DNA of 64,000 bases, taken from the NCBI GenBank assembly GCA_022402565.1, contig JAKRSC010000021.1, positions 1,595 to 65,594 of the forward strand, read 5' to 3'. Within the stretch, counting starts at the first letter, position 1. Each line of letters begins with the position of its first letter. The notes beneath the pieces are model-generated. The model saw only the letters and a program-made list of their open reading frames with translations, did not search any database and had not been told where the DNA came from. Position numbers and translations under genes: made by a program. This document shows positions 1-9,129 of the stretch, piece after piece. The stretch comes from Hydrotalea sp. (GTDB taxonomy: Bacteria; Bacteroidota; Bacteroidia; Chitinophagales; Chitinophagaceae).

Positions 1-1759
1 TTGTATTTCCAATACATACTTGCGCTGTTCCAGTAATAACTGCTGGTTGCGCTGGAGCTGCATTAACTGTAACATTTCTAGTAACTGCAGTTGAACAACC
101 AGGTGCAGATGTAACTGTATAAGTAATGGTAGCCGTTCCAGCGGCAACACCTGTAACAACACCATTTGAACTAACAGTAGCCACGCCACTGTTAGATGTT
201 GTCCAAGCACCACCTGCAGTTGTACTAGCAAAATTGGTTGTGTTACCAACACAAACCTGTTGTGTTCCTGTAAGCGCAGCAACTGTTGGAGGAACACATG
301 GAGGAGGAGCAACACTGCACGGAGTAATACATCCTAAGAAACGATAGTAATGAACCTCTCCACCTGATTGCATAAATGACTTACCTACAACCTGACCATC
401 TATGTTTGATTGGTTCACTGTCTTTACTATATCTGCACTCGGTGCAAATACAGTTCCCCATATATTGTTATTGCCATTAATGTTCAGTGTAGTTGTATTG
501 TAGAAGTTGTATATCACATAGCTCGCATCACTTCCTCCAATACCTGCTTGATTCCATACATTCCAGTTAAATGTTCCTGGTGCATTTACATTCACTACCA
601 ATATCCTATTCGCATTCGGCTTATTGTTGAATGTAAATACAGATACATTGTTCAAATCAGTTCCACTTACATTCAAGACGTTAATTCCATTATTCAAATT
701 TATCTTTACCTGATTTGGTAAATTCGTATTTCCAATGGCACCGCCATTTGGATTGGTAAGTGTTGCGTTATTCGCACAATTGGATAGGGTTGTTGCATTC
801 GCTCTTAAAGCACTAAATGCATCTGAAAAATTCACTAACCCACTCTGTATAATTGGATTCGCACTTGCACTTGTAGCTAACGTATTAGCATTGTTATTTA
901 AATGTATTCTTGGATTTGCATTGAAATTTCCTGAGGTAATTTGAATATTCGTAGCAGCATTGTTATTGTCTGTATACCAAACTGTTGATCCTGTTCCATT
1001 ACCAATTTTTACATTCCCATTATTAACTTGAATCTGATTGCCGCTGTTATAAAATACACGGCCATTGATTAATAAACCAACTGGAATATTATTCACCCTA
1101 AAGCTTCCTGCAGAATGGATAGCAACCTGATAATTATTGTTGTTACCAAAAGTTAAGTTGCCACCCATTGCAATGGGACCCTCTGTCTCATTTGTAATTA
1201 AAGTAGCTCCATTCTCTAAGAACACATTGAACTCCTGTGTTGGTGCTAATGGATTAAAACACTCAGTATTACATGGAGTAGTAATGGAAGGCCTTGTAGT
1301 GAATGCGTTAAACTGTGTGCCAGCTTTAGTCATGATAACTAAATTTGGATTACCAGCTAACCACGTTTTAATAGTTGAATAATTTGTACCGCTAAATGTG
1401 AAGGTATAAGTAATTGATGTTCCATTATCAGCACCTTCATCATCTTTAATACCTGACAAACTTGGAATACCAGAGATCTGACCAGAGTATGAACCATCAT
1501 TACCAAACGACCAGTCGGCACTTCCAGGTGTACGAGAGCGCGAATTTGCATTAACAGGAAAGGCAAATGTAATGTGACTTAACTCTTTTGAAGTAGATGG
1601 ACTGCTTGCAGTAAAACTAAAAGTTATAGAACTACAGTTATCTACAATGCTATTAGTTCTCACTGTCCACTGATTAGTATTACCACCTTGGGTAAACCCT
1701 ACTAAAGAAGAAATTACTAGTAAGGCCGACAAAAGAGCACGCGTAAAATTCCGAAACAT
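1..1759 (-). CDS. Choice-of-anchor A family surface protein, C-terminus outside window
   Basis: This is the amino-terminal part, about 586 codons, of a large exported protein whose 3' end lies beyond the window. The ATG at 1759 opens a signal peptide (MFRNFTRALLSALLV..., ending near TQGG). Next come a beta-rich domain with the phrases NQWTVRTNSIVDNC and LSHITFAFP, a choice-of-anchor A type domain at about residues 165-475, and the start of bacterial Ig-like (Big_2) repeats with TAGGAWTTSNSGVATV. Its sister gene at 1955-6784 has the same plan, and 285-1264 here is identical to 5319-6298 there. I infer a cell-surface adhesin or matrix protein exported by type IX secretion; the sorting domain itself is not visible for this copy. 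No enzyme motif was seen. Confidence 0.8.
   Translation of the reverse strand, partial: MFRNFTRALLSALLVISSLVGFTQGGNTNQWTVRTNSIVDNCSSITFSFTASSPSTSKELSHITFAFPVNANSRSRTPGSADWSFGNDGSYSGQISGIPSLSGIKDDEGADNGTSITYTFTFSGTNYSTIKTWLAGNPNLVIMTKAGTQFNAFTTRPSITTPCNTECFNPLAPTQEFNVFLENGATLITNETEGPIAMGGNLTFGNNNNYQVAIHSAGSFRVNNIPVGLLINGRVFYNSGNQIQVNNGNVKIGNGTGSTVWYTDNNNAATNIQITSGNFNANPRIHLNNNANTLATSASANPIIQSGLVNFSDAFSALRANATTLSNCANNATLTNPNGGAIGNTNLPNQVKINLNNGINVLNVSGTDLNNVSVFTFNNKPNANRILVVNVNAPGTFNWNVWNQAGIGGSDASYVIYNFYNTTTLNINGNNNIWGTVFAPSADIVKTVNQSNIDGQVVGKSFMQSGGEVHYYRFLGCITPCSVAPPPCVPPTVAALTGTQQVCVGNTTNFASTTAGGAWTTSNSGVATVSSNGVVTGVAAGTATITYTVTSAPGCSTAVTRNVTVNAAPAQPAVITGTAQVCIGNT
285..1264. repeat. 980-bp direct repeat, copy 1 (choice-of-anchor domain)
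   Basis: The block appears identical, base for base, to 5319-6298 at a constant offset of 5034. It starts in the linker before the Ig repeats and ends in the codons before the choice-of-anchor A domain. Sequence on either side is related but clearly diverged. Confidence 0.9.
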
Positions 1760-1902
1760 AGAATATTGTTTAGTTTTTACAAATAAGATATTGGTATGCA
1801 ATCGCGGAAATAGGGCATTTCCAGCGTGCAAGTTAGATTAAGGCCAATTCTGCATCAATTAATTAGTCCTTAAAAGGAGGTTTAAAAACTTAAAAAGGCA
1901 TT

Positions 1903-1930
1903 AAAAAAGGGAGCCCGTTGTGGGGCTCCC
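1903..1930 (-). terminator. Rho-independent terminator of the large surface-protein gene
   Basis: Stem GGGAGCCC (1909-1916) pairs with GGGCTCCC (1923-1930) around a 6-nt loop. On the minus strand it is followed by a run of six T. It sits 25 bases past the stop of the 1955-6784 gene and separates it from the second tandem gene. Confidence 0.85.
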
Positions 1931-1954
1931 TTCTCAAGATTAAAGTCTTAAATA

Positions 1955-4900
1955 TTATCTATTCTTACTTGTTACAGATAGCTTTGCCGGCTTATAACGC
2001 ACACCGTTAGCACCTTCTAAATGAACAATATACACACCTTGACTACGCTGCTGCTGAGCATTCATTTCCATGGTTACTTGGTTTTCACCTTGAATGGCTT
2101 GAATAGCTCTGCTCATAACAGGTCTACCAGTGGCAGCATCTGTTAACTTCACAGTCAATGGCATTTCTATCGGACTGCGGAACTGAATAGTAAAGCGTCC
2201 TTCAGATGGGTTAGGGAATAACTGAACATCTTTAGCTTCTAGGCTACGTAAGTAGTCAACATCTGTTTTTGTAAATCCTACTTTTCCAATCGTTGCATTA
2301 ACTGCCGTATTTGCACCAGTAGCTTCAATACTGAATACCACACTGGTTACATCATTCGGACGAATCTTACCAGCAACACCTTTAGAAACAAAGTCGCCCA
2401 AACTAATTTGGTATTCCTTCTTCTGAGGATCTAATTGCAAAGTATACGTGTACTGATCATTCCACTGAGCAATACCTTCTTTAACTAAAGTGATTTTCAT
2501 CTTTTGAGCACCAGTTGCTTCAAAGCGAAGTGATCTGTATGCACTGATGTTGGTAGCCAAACCTGCACCTCTTAAGAACTTGTATGCAGAGATATAATCA
2601 CTTGTAGTTCCTTCAATTTGAATATCTCTAAATAACGGATATTCATCTTTATAAACACGAGCAGGATCATTTGTAACTCGGAAGCTACGAATGGTAGTTT
2701 GGTTTCTATTATAATCTAGTCCCCAAATACCATCACTCATATACATTAGGTCTGTGATTTCACCATTGATAAATAAACGTACATCACTTTCAAATCCATC
2801 GCGCATTTCTAATTCAAGGGTGCTTCTACCTTGCTGATTAATAGTAAATGGCACTCTGCGCTTGGTTACGCTTGCTTGCTCATTTAATTTTTCATCCAAC
2901 TCAAAGTAACCATTGCTATTTGGAGTTCTGTTCTCAATAGTAAGGATTAATTTACCACCAGTTCTAACACCGCTCACTACATACACTTCTGGAACAACAG
3001 CGTTGTTGCGTGCTTGAACCAATACACCATTGCTGTTGAGGCGACTTAAGATATCTTCAGTTAAGCTGCGCATCAATGCAGGAGTTTCAGCCCATACCTG
3101 GAAGTTGTACATGACTTCATCGTTCTCATAATCTTTCGTAAACCACTTGCTTTCTATATTGAGGTTATTACGACCAGCTTTTGCACCAGCAGAGAAGCTG
3201 ACAGCATATTCTACCTTACCATTAGCTTGACGAATAGTGTAGCTTAACATATCTACATTATTAGCCAAAGTAATTTTTTGAACATCTAGTAACTGAGCTC
3301 CACGCAAACGGTCACAAATAGGTTTAGTATGGTTATATACTTCATCCATTGTCTTAGTAGCGAACGTAACCGCTCTTGCTACATTAGACCTTGTGAAGTC
3401 AACACTCATTACTTCAACCGCATTGGTAAACTGAGTTAAGTCGGTTGGAGATGTAACAAACGCTTGCAATCCTGGTACCTGAGATGGAATCAAATCACGC
3501 AAACGCATACTTGTTCCCTGCATTTGAATACCACCACGGTCGTTTGTAACTGGACCATCCCATTTAGGAGTAGCTCCATAATTGGTTTCACCTAATTGAC
3601 CGGCCTTCGCTTTAGCCATATTACGTTTTCCAATTACTTCACCTAAGCTGTAGCTTTCAATTCCACCACCAGAACCACCGCTAACTCCACAACCTTGTGT
3701 AACAGAGGGATTAACGACTAGAGCAGTGAATCCACCATTTGGTGTTGCACCAGCTTTCATTAATACTACCAAATTGGTATCACTTAATACCCAATTCAAC
3801 ATCCTATTGTAGTCATTTCCACTGAACGTGAATGTATAAGTCAAAGTAACACCGCCATCTTCGCCATTATCATCTTTTATACCAATGAAAGGAGCATTTA
3901 CACCTGTAATATCACCCGTGTTATAGGAACCATCCTGACCAAAAGACCATATAGCATTACCCGCAGCACGAGTTTTATTGTTTGTATTTACAGGGAAGCC
4001 AAAAGTAACATGACTTAAATCTTTTGAAGTCAATGGGCTCTTTACAGTCAATACAAAACGAATGCTATCACACAAATCAACTACAGAATCCAATGTAGCT
4101 GACCATTCGTTCTGATTACCACCACCGCCACCACAATTGGATACAGCTATTGATTTCGTTACTTGAGAACTACCGCAAGTTCCATTAACTGTATATGTAA
4201 TAATTGCAGTTCCGTTAGATACTCCAGTCACAACACCTGTTGCTGCATTGACGGTTGCAACAGCATTGTTGGAAGAGCTCCATGTACCACCTGCAGTTGC
4301 ACTAGTATAAGTAGTTGTACTGCCAGCGCAAACTGTAGCCACACCCTGAATTGCATCTGGAGTTGGAGGAGCTGCGCTTATTGTAACACTAACTTGGCGA
4401 CTAGAAGAACCACAAGAATTAGTTACTGTATAAATAATATTTAAAGTACCACCCACATGACCGGTTACTACACCAGTAGATGGATTAACAGTTGCTAGAT
4501 AAGTATTTGTTGAACTCCACACGCCACCTGCAGTTGCTGAAGCCAATGTTGTAGTGCCGTTGATACAAATTTGTGTATTTCCAGTAATGATAGCCGGCTG
4601 AGCAGGAAGAGGATTAACAGTCATTGGGAATGTAACAGAGTTACTTCCACAAGCATTAGAAACTGTATAGGTAATAGTTACTGATCCACCTGCAACACCT
4701 GTTACTACACCTGTGCTTGAAACAGATGCGATTGTTGGATCAGAACTTGACCATGTGCCACCTGCTGTAGCATGTGATAAAGTAGTGGAAGCGCCCTCGC
4801 ATACTGTGTTGTTACCAGTGATTGCACCATTTAAAGTAGGAGTGCTTAACGCAGTTAATACAGTTGCATCACTTCTTTCACTAGCACATGTTGCTGGAGA

Positions 4901-6784
4901 AACAATTTCAACTGAATAAGAACCTGGAGTGGTAACACTTAAAGTAGCACCACTCTGACCATTAATTAAAGTATTATTTAAATACCAACGATAAGTTGAA
5001 CCCGTAGCAGCAGATGTAGCTGTTAGTACTGTTGGATTTCCATTACAAATATTGGGAACACTAGCACTTATTGTTGGTTTAGCAGGAATAGCATTTACTG
5101 TCAACAATCTGGTTACAGTTGTAGCACAACCTGGAGCGTTTGTTACAGTATAGCGAATTTCAGCAGATCCAGCATTTAATGTTGTAACAACACCAGTAGT
5201 CGGATGAACTGTTGCAACAAAAGGATTTGAAGATTCGTATGTTCCACCCGCTGTTGATGAAGTGATGGTTGTTCCAGTTCCTACGCAAACTGAATTATTG
5301 CCAGTCAATGCTGCCACAGTTGGAGGAACACATGGAGGAGGAGCAACACTGCACGGAGTAATACATCCTAAGAAACGATAGTAATGAACCTCTCCACCTG
5401 ATTGCATAAATGACTTACCTACAACCTGACCATCTATGTTTGATTGGTTCACTGTCTTTACTATATCTGCACTCGGTGCAAATACAGTTCCCCATATATT
5501 GTTATTGCCATTAATGTTCAGTGTAGTTGTATTGTAGAAGTTGTATATCACATAGCTCGCATCACTTCCTCCAATACCTGCTTGATTCCATACATTCCAG
5601 TTAAATGTTCCTGGTGCATTTACATTCACTACCAATATCCTATTCGCATTCGGCTTATTGTTGAATGTAAATACAGATACATTGTTCAAATCAGTTCCAC
5701 TTACATTCAAGACGTTAATTCCATTATTCAAATTTATCTTTACCTGATTTGGTAAATTCGTATTTCCAATGGCACCGCCATTTGGATTGGTAAGTGTTGC
5801 GTTATTCGCACAATTGGATAGGGTTGTTGCATTCGCTCTTAAAGCACTAAATGCATCTGAAAAATTCACTAACCCACTCTGTATAATTGGATTCGCACTT
5901 GCACTTGTAGCTAACGTATTAGCATTGTTATTTAAATGTATTCTTGGATTTGCATTGAAATTTCCTGAGGTAATTTGAATATTCGTAGCAGCATTGTTAT
6001 TGTCTGTATACCAAACTGTTGATCCTGTTCCATTACCAATTTTTACATTCCCATTATTAACTTGAATCTGATTGCCGCTGTTATAAAATACACGGCCATT
6101 GATTAATAAACCAACTGGAATATTATTCACCCTAAAGCTTCCTGCAGAATGGATAGCAACCTGATAATTATTGTTGTTACCAAAAGTTAAGTTGCCACCC
6201 ATTGCAATGGGACCCTCTGTCTCATTTGTAATTAAAGTAGCTCCATTCTCTAAGAACACATTGAACTCCTGTGTTGGTGCTAATGGATTAAAACACTCGG
6301 TATTACATGGAGTAGTAATAGAAGGTTTTGTAGTAAATGCGTTGAACTGTGTACCAGCCTTAGTCATGATAACTAAATTTGGATTACCAGCTAACCAAGT
6401 CTTTATTGTGGTGTAATTTGTGCCGCTGAATGTGAAGGTGTAGGTATATGAAGTACCCTTATTTCCACCACCATCATCCTTTATACCCGACAAACTTGGA
6501 ATACCAGAGATCTGGCCAGAGTATGAACCATCATTACCAAACGACCAAACGGTACTTCCCGGATTTTTATTACGCGCTGATGCATCAACTGGAAACCCAA
6601 ATGTTGCATGACTTAAATCTTTTGAAGTTGATGGACTACTTACAGTAAAACTAAACGTAATAGAATTACAGTTGTCTACAATGCTATTAGTTTTTACTGT
6701 CCACTCATTTGTGTTACCACCCTGAGCCCATAGCCCAAGAAATAAAAAAAAAGATAAAATGGTAAGCGTAAATTTTTTATACAT
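1955..6784 (-). CDS. Large type IX-secreted surface protein: choice-of-anchor A domain plus Ig-like repeats
   Basis: A 1609-residue exported protein. It has a signal peptide (residues 1-20, ending LWAQ), a beta domain at about 25-165 (NEWTVKTNSIVDNC, LSHATFGFP), a choice-of-anchor A domain at about 170-475, and then four Big_2-like repeats (motif TAGG.W.SS...ATV...TGVVTG) and one other Ig-like repeat at about 485-880. After a GGGGG hinge near 885 a second copy of the N-terminal beta domain follows (NEWSATLDSVVDLC, LSHVTFGFP). A region of about 450 residues that I cannot assign comes next, and the protein ends in a type IX sorting domain from about 1520 (LFPNPSEGRFTIQF). I infer a large surface adhesin, delivered by the machinery that includes PorU/PorV at 45-50 kb. 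A terminator hairpin lies just past the stop. The tandem partner gene is immediately downstream. Confidence 0.88.
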   Translation of the reverse strand: MYKKFTLTILSFFLFLGLWAQGGNTNEWTVKTNSIVDNCNSITFSFTVSSPSTSKDLSHATFGFPVDASARNKNPGSTVWSFGNDGSYSGQISGIPSLSGIKDDGGGNKGTSYTYTFTFSGTNYTTIKTWLAGNPNLVIMTKAGTQFNAFTTKPSITTPCNTECFNPLAPTQEFNVFLENGATLITNETEGPIAMGGNLTFGNNNNYQVAIHSAGSFRVNNIPVGLLINGRVFYNSGNQIQVNNGNVKIGNGTGSTVWYTDNNNAATNIQITSGNFNANPRIHLNNNANTLATSASANPIIQSGLVNFSDAFSALRANATTLSNCANNATLTNPNGGAIGNTNLPNQVKINLNNGINVLNVSGTDLNNVSVFTFNNKPNANRILVVNVNAPGTFNWNVWNQAGIGGSDASYVIYNFYNTTTLNINGNNNIWGTVFAPSADIVKTVNQSNIDGQVVGKSFMQSGGEVHYYRFLGCITPCSVAPPPCVPPTVAALTGNNSVCVGTGTTITSSTAGGTYESSNPFVATVHPTTGVVTTLNAGSAEIRYTVTNAPGCATTVTRLLTVNAIPAKPTISASVPNICNGNPTVLTATSAATGSTYRWYLNNTLINGQSGATLSVTTPGSYSVEIVSPATCASERSDATVLTALSTPTLNGAITGNNTVCEGASTTLSHATAGGTWSSSDPTIASVSSTGVVTGVAGGSVTITYTVSNACGSNSVTFPMTVNPLPAQPAIITGNTQICINGTTTLASATAGGVWSSTNTYLATVNPSTGVVTGHVGGTLNIIYTVTNSCGSSSRQVSVTISAAPPTPDAIQGVATVCAGSTTTYTSATAGGTWSSSNNAVATVNAATGVVTGVSNGTAIITYTVNGTCGSSQVTKSIAVSNCGGGGGNQNEWSATLDSVVDLCDSIRFVLTVKSPLTSKDLSHVTFGFPVNTNNKTRAAGNAIWSFGQDGSYNTGDITGVNAPFIGIKDDNGEDGGVTLTYTFTFSGNDYNRMLNWVLSDTNLVVLMKAGATPNGGFTALVVNPSVTQGCGVSGGSGGGIESYSLGEVIGKRNMAKAKAGQLGETNYGATPKWDGPVTNDRGGIQMQGTSMRLRDLIPSQVPGLQAFVTSPTDLTQFTNAVEVMSVDFTRSNVARAVTFATKTMDEVYNHTKPICDRLRGAQLLDVQKITLANNVDMLSYTIRQANGKVEYAVSFSAGAKAGRNNLNIESKWFTKDYENDEVMYNFQVWAETPALMRSLTEDILSRLNSNGVLVQARNNAVVPEVYVVSGVRTGGKLILTIENRTPNSNGYFELDEKLNEQASVTKRRVPFTINQQGRSTLELEMRDGFESDVRLFINGEITDLMYMSDGIWGLDYNRNQTTIRSFRVTNDPARVYKDEYPLFRDIQIEGTTSDYISAYKFLRGAGLATNISAYRSLRFEATGAQKMKITLVKEGIAQWNDQYTYTLQLDPQKKEYQISLGDFVSKGVAGKIRPNDVTSVVFSIEATGANTAVNATIGKVGFTKTDVDYLRSLEAKDVQLFPNPSEGRFTIQFRSPIEMPLTVKLTDAATGRPVMSRAIQAIQGENQVTMEMNAQQQRSQGVYIVHLEGANGVRYKPAKLSVTSKNR
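5319..6298. repeat. 980-bp direct repeat, copy 2 (choice-of-anchor domain)
   Basis: Second copy of the block at 285-1264. It corresponds to about residues 162-488 of the 1609-residue surface protein. The first mismatch on the right is A at 1265 against G at 6299. Confidence 0.9.
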
Positions 6785-7033
6785 AGGTTGTTTTTAGGTA
6801 TTCCTGTTTTTGTTTTCGGATGTATTCATTCCGAATAACGTACAAATATCGTGTTAATTGTGGAAAACTCATTCAAACTATGACATTAAATTGACATTAA
6901 AAACTACAGTCTATGTGGTGTATCAACTACCTCGCAAGAGATTCTGATGCATTGTTGCAAATTCTAACGCTAAGAAACTAACAATTGCTTAATGTCAGAG
7001 GAGAAACGATAGCAAAAAAAGAATTCTAATTGA

Positions 7034-7957
7034 TTATCTATCGCTTATATTAAATCTAGACTTCACTCTACCCCCTTTTTTCCCCTCATACATCCTATGC
7101 ATCACCAACATATGTGGAAGGGTTAAAATAGAAAGCAATATGAAAATTGCTGGTAAAAATCCAATTTTTACCCAATCCTTGTTACCTAACCAAACAATAA
7201 CCCCCAGAAAAACCAATGCACCTGCTGTTGGAAACATGGCTTTTTTAACCAAAACTATTAACTGTTCGGTTTTAAACGCGCTTAAACGAATATGCTGTAA
7301 AGCATGTAGACTATGCCAACCTGTGAAGTAAATTACAAAACCCATAATGAGTGATGTATACCTGAGTAGAAGAAGAAAGATTAGGAAGAAAATTATAGCT
7401 AAGTAAGACTTTTTAGAGCCTTCATTGTTAAACACTAAGATTACTGCAAGGATCATGTACCACCAGTAAGGTGATATTGAGGTGAGTTTTTCTACGGTTA
7501 ATGTTGCCAGGGTATTTCCTTGAGTAATGATGCTTGTCCAATATATGAGTGTATCTTTTTCTTGCACCAATAACCATAGGGTGATTGAAGCGCCATATAA
7601 AAAAAGTAGTGGTGGACTATTCAATTTTAATTGAAAGGAATGGAAATCAGTTTCACCAAAATGCCAAGCAGTTATCAATAAAAAAATAATAAAAGCAACA
7701 CCAGGCCATACCATCCAAACTCCCAAATAAATTAGTGCAATAATTATATACAAAACTAGAAACCGAAGTAGCTGAAATTTTTTTCTTGTCCTGCCTTCCA
7801 CTTCATGATCAAGAGAACCATGAGGTACCCCAGCAATTAAAATTGCAACTACTGCAATACCAAATTCTAAAGATGAGCCCAACCACCAGCTCTTTGTTAA
7901 TAAAGCTACACATGCAATTAGAAGAACTCCAAAACTATGAAGGGCTACTTCTCTCAT
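7034..7957 (-). CDS. blh: Beta-carotene 15,15'-dioxygenase, Brp/Blh family
   Basis: Membrane enzyme that splits beta-carotene into two retinals, the chromophore of the rhodopsin encoded upstream. The 307-residue length fits the family, and the chain is hydrophobic almost throughout. The family's histidines, expected to hold iron, are visible: PHGSLDHE at 45-52, WHFGETDFH at 98-106, GWHSLHALQH at 214-222 and PHMLVMH at 281-287. The start codon overlaps the crtY stop by four bases (ATGA), so the two are translationally coupled and transcribed together. The function is well supported by family motifs and gene context. Confidence 0.93.
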   Translation of the reverse strand: MREVALHSFGVLLIACVALLTKSWWLGSSLEFGIAVVAILIAGVPHGSLDHEVEGRTRKKFQLLRFLVLYIIIALIYLGVWMVWPGVAFIIFLLITAWHFGETDFHSFQLKLNSPPLLFLYGASITLWLLVQEKDTLIYWTSIITQGNTLATLTVEKLTSISPYWWYMILAVILVFNNEGSKKSYLAIIFFLIFLLLLRYTSLIMGFVIYFTGWHSLHALQHIRLSAFKTEQLIVLVKKAMFPTAGALVFLGVIVWLGNKDWVKIGFLPAIFILLSILTLPHMLVMHRMYEGKKGGRVKSRFNISDR

Positions 7958-9075
7958 TTTAGGTTTTTAATTCGCTTTAAAAATGGCCACCAGGGCAGAT
8001 GTAAGAATAAAGCTAATTCTTGAACGAATGTAGTATCCTCGTCCAGAAAAAGTAGAATATCTGAGATTTTCTTTTTCGAGAAAAGCTTCTTAAAAATGTA
8101 GGTTGCCTTAGGTGCATCTTCTCGAATAATAGATAACAATAACCGATCATATATATGAAACCTTCGTGGTCTTGTTCTCCTTGTTATTTCACCTTCCATC
8201 ATTCGCGCTAAAAGCTGTGCATCTTCAACCATTCTTTGAAATGCATAGCCGGTACTTGGTTTTATCATGCCAGCCGATTGCCCAATTAGTATAGGAACTT
8301 TCTTGTAAGTATGATCTATCTGTGTTTTTTCTAACAGAGGTATTACTCCGTATTCTTCAGCATTAATTTTATAATCTGTTCCAAATCGTTTTGATATGTA
8401 TGCATCTAGTTGCGATTTAAAAACATCTTTCTGTATCAATTGGTCATAATAGTAAGTACACTCAATTAATGCAGAATTTTCATCAATGGGTAAAACATAA
8501 AAGAATTGAAACTTGCCTTGACACCCTTCAGAGAAATCCATCAATGTGGCAGCGTTCCTTTCAAATGTTTGTCTTGAAAAAGTAATATACTCACCATAAA
8601 ATTGCTGCAATAAGCAGCTGTGGTGTTTTTCTGTTGGTAAATTGGATACATATTCATTACAAAAAAAAGTGGAAGTATTTGTTTGAATGCGCCACTGATT
8701 ATCTTCAAATGATGAATGTTTAACTGAGCTTTTTAAGTAACTAATATTTTTCCATGAAGGAAAAAAAGTCTCAGTGAAAAATGAATCAAATTCCTCACCA
8801 CGAATACACGAGTATGAATATGGAAAAATTGACTGCTGAGTTTGAAAATTTTCTGCTTCAAAGTTGAGTAAATCCCATTTAGATGAAACCAAATGTTGAA
8901 ATGGGTGATTCCCTTTTTCCCAAAAACACCATGTTTTATCAGCTAACTTATTTTCCTCTTCAATGAAAAGGATTTTTTTGGAAGAAAATGAACTGTAGTT
9001 GGATAAAAAAAATAATAAAATCCTTCCAGCTGCACCACCTCCACCTATAATAATATCGTATGAAACGTTTTTCAT
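7954..9075 (-). CDS. crtY: Lycopene beta-cyclase
   Basis: FAD/NAD(P)-binding cyclase that turns lycopene into beta-carotene, the substrate of the Blh enzyme encoded next. The 373-residue chain opens with a dinucleotide-binding glycine motif (IIIGGGGAAG, residues 8-17). It carries the bacteroidete cyclase signature DKTWCFWE (46-53) and a later GQSAGMIKPSTGYAF stretch at about 265-280. It lies between rhodopsin (55 bases upstream, across a terminator hairpin) and blh (4-base overlap downstream). Earlier carotenoid genes (crtE, crtB, crtI) are not in this window, so lycopene must be made by genes elsewhere. Confidence 0.92.
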   Translation of the reverse strand: MKNVSYDIIIGGGGAAGRILLFFLSNYSSFSSKKILFIEEENKLADKTWCFWEKGNHPFQHLVSSKWDLLNFEAENFQTQQSIFPYSYSCIRGEEFDSFFTETFFPSWKNISYLKSSVKHSSFEDNQWRIQTNTSTFFCNEYVSNLPTEKHHSCLLQQFYGEYITFSRQTFERNAATLMDFSEGCQGKFQFFYVLPIDENSALIECTYYYDQLIQKDVFKSQLDAYISKRFGTDYKINAEEYGVIPLLEKTQIDHTYKKVPILIGQSAGMIKPSTGYAFQRMVEDAQLLARMMEGEITRRTRPRRFHIYDRLLLSIIREDAPKATYIFKKLFSKKKISDILLFLDEDTTFVQELALFLHLPWWPFLKRIKNLK

Positions 9076-9088
9076 TAGTTCATAAAAA

Positions 9089-9116
9089 AGAGGCTTGCTG
9101 TTACCAACAAGCCTCT
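9089..9116 (-). terminator. Terminator hairpin between rhodopsin and crtY
   Basis: Stem AGAGGCTTG (9089-9097) pairs with CAAGCCTCT (9108-9116) across a 10-nt loop. On the minus strand it is followed by a T run (9083-9088). It lies just after the rhodopsin stop and ahead of crtY in the same direction. It should end most transcripts after rhodopsin and let only some read into crtY-blh. Confidence 0.8.
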
Positions 9117-9129
9117 TCCTAGTGCATTA

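Noticed and set aside
410-944. Plus-strand open frames of 103 and 69 residues, repeated identically at 5444-5978
   Set aside because: They are antisense shadows of the surface-protein genes. They repeat only because the underlying 980-bp block is duplicated.
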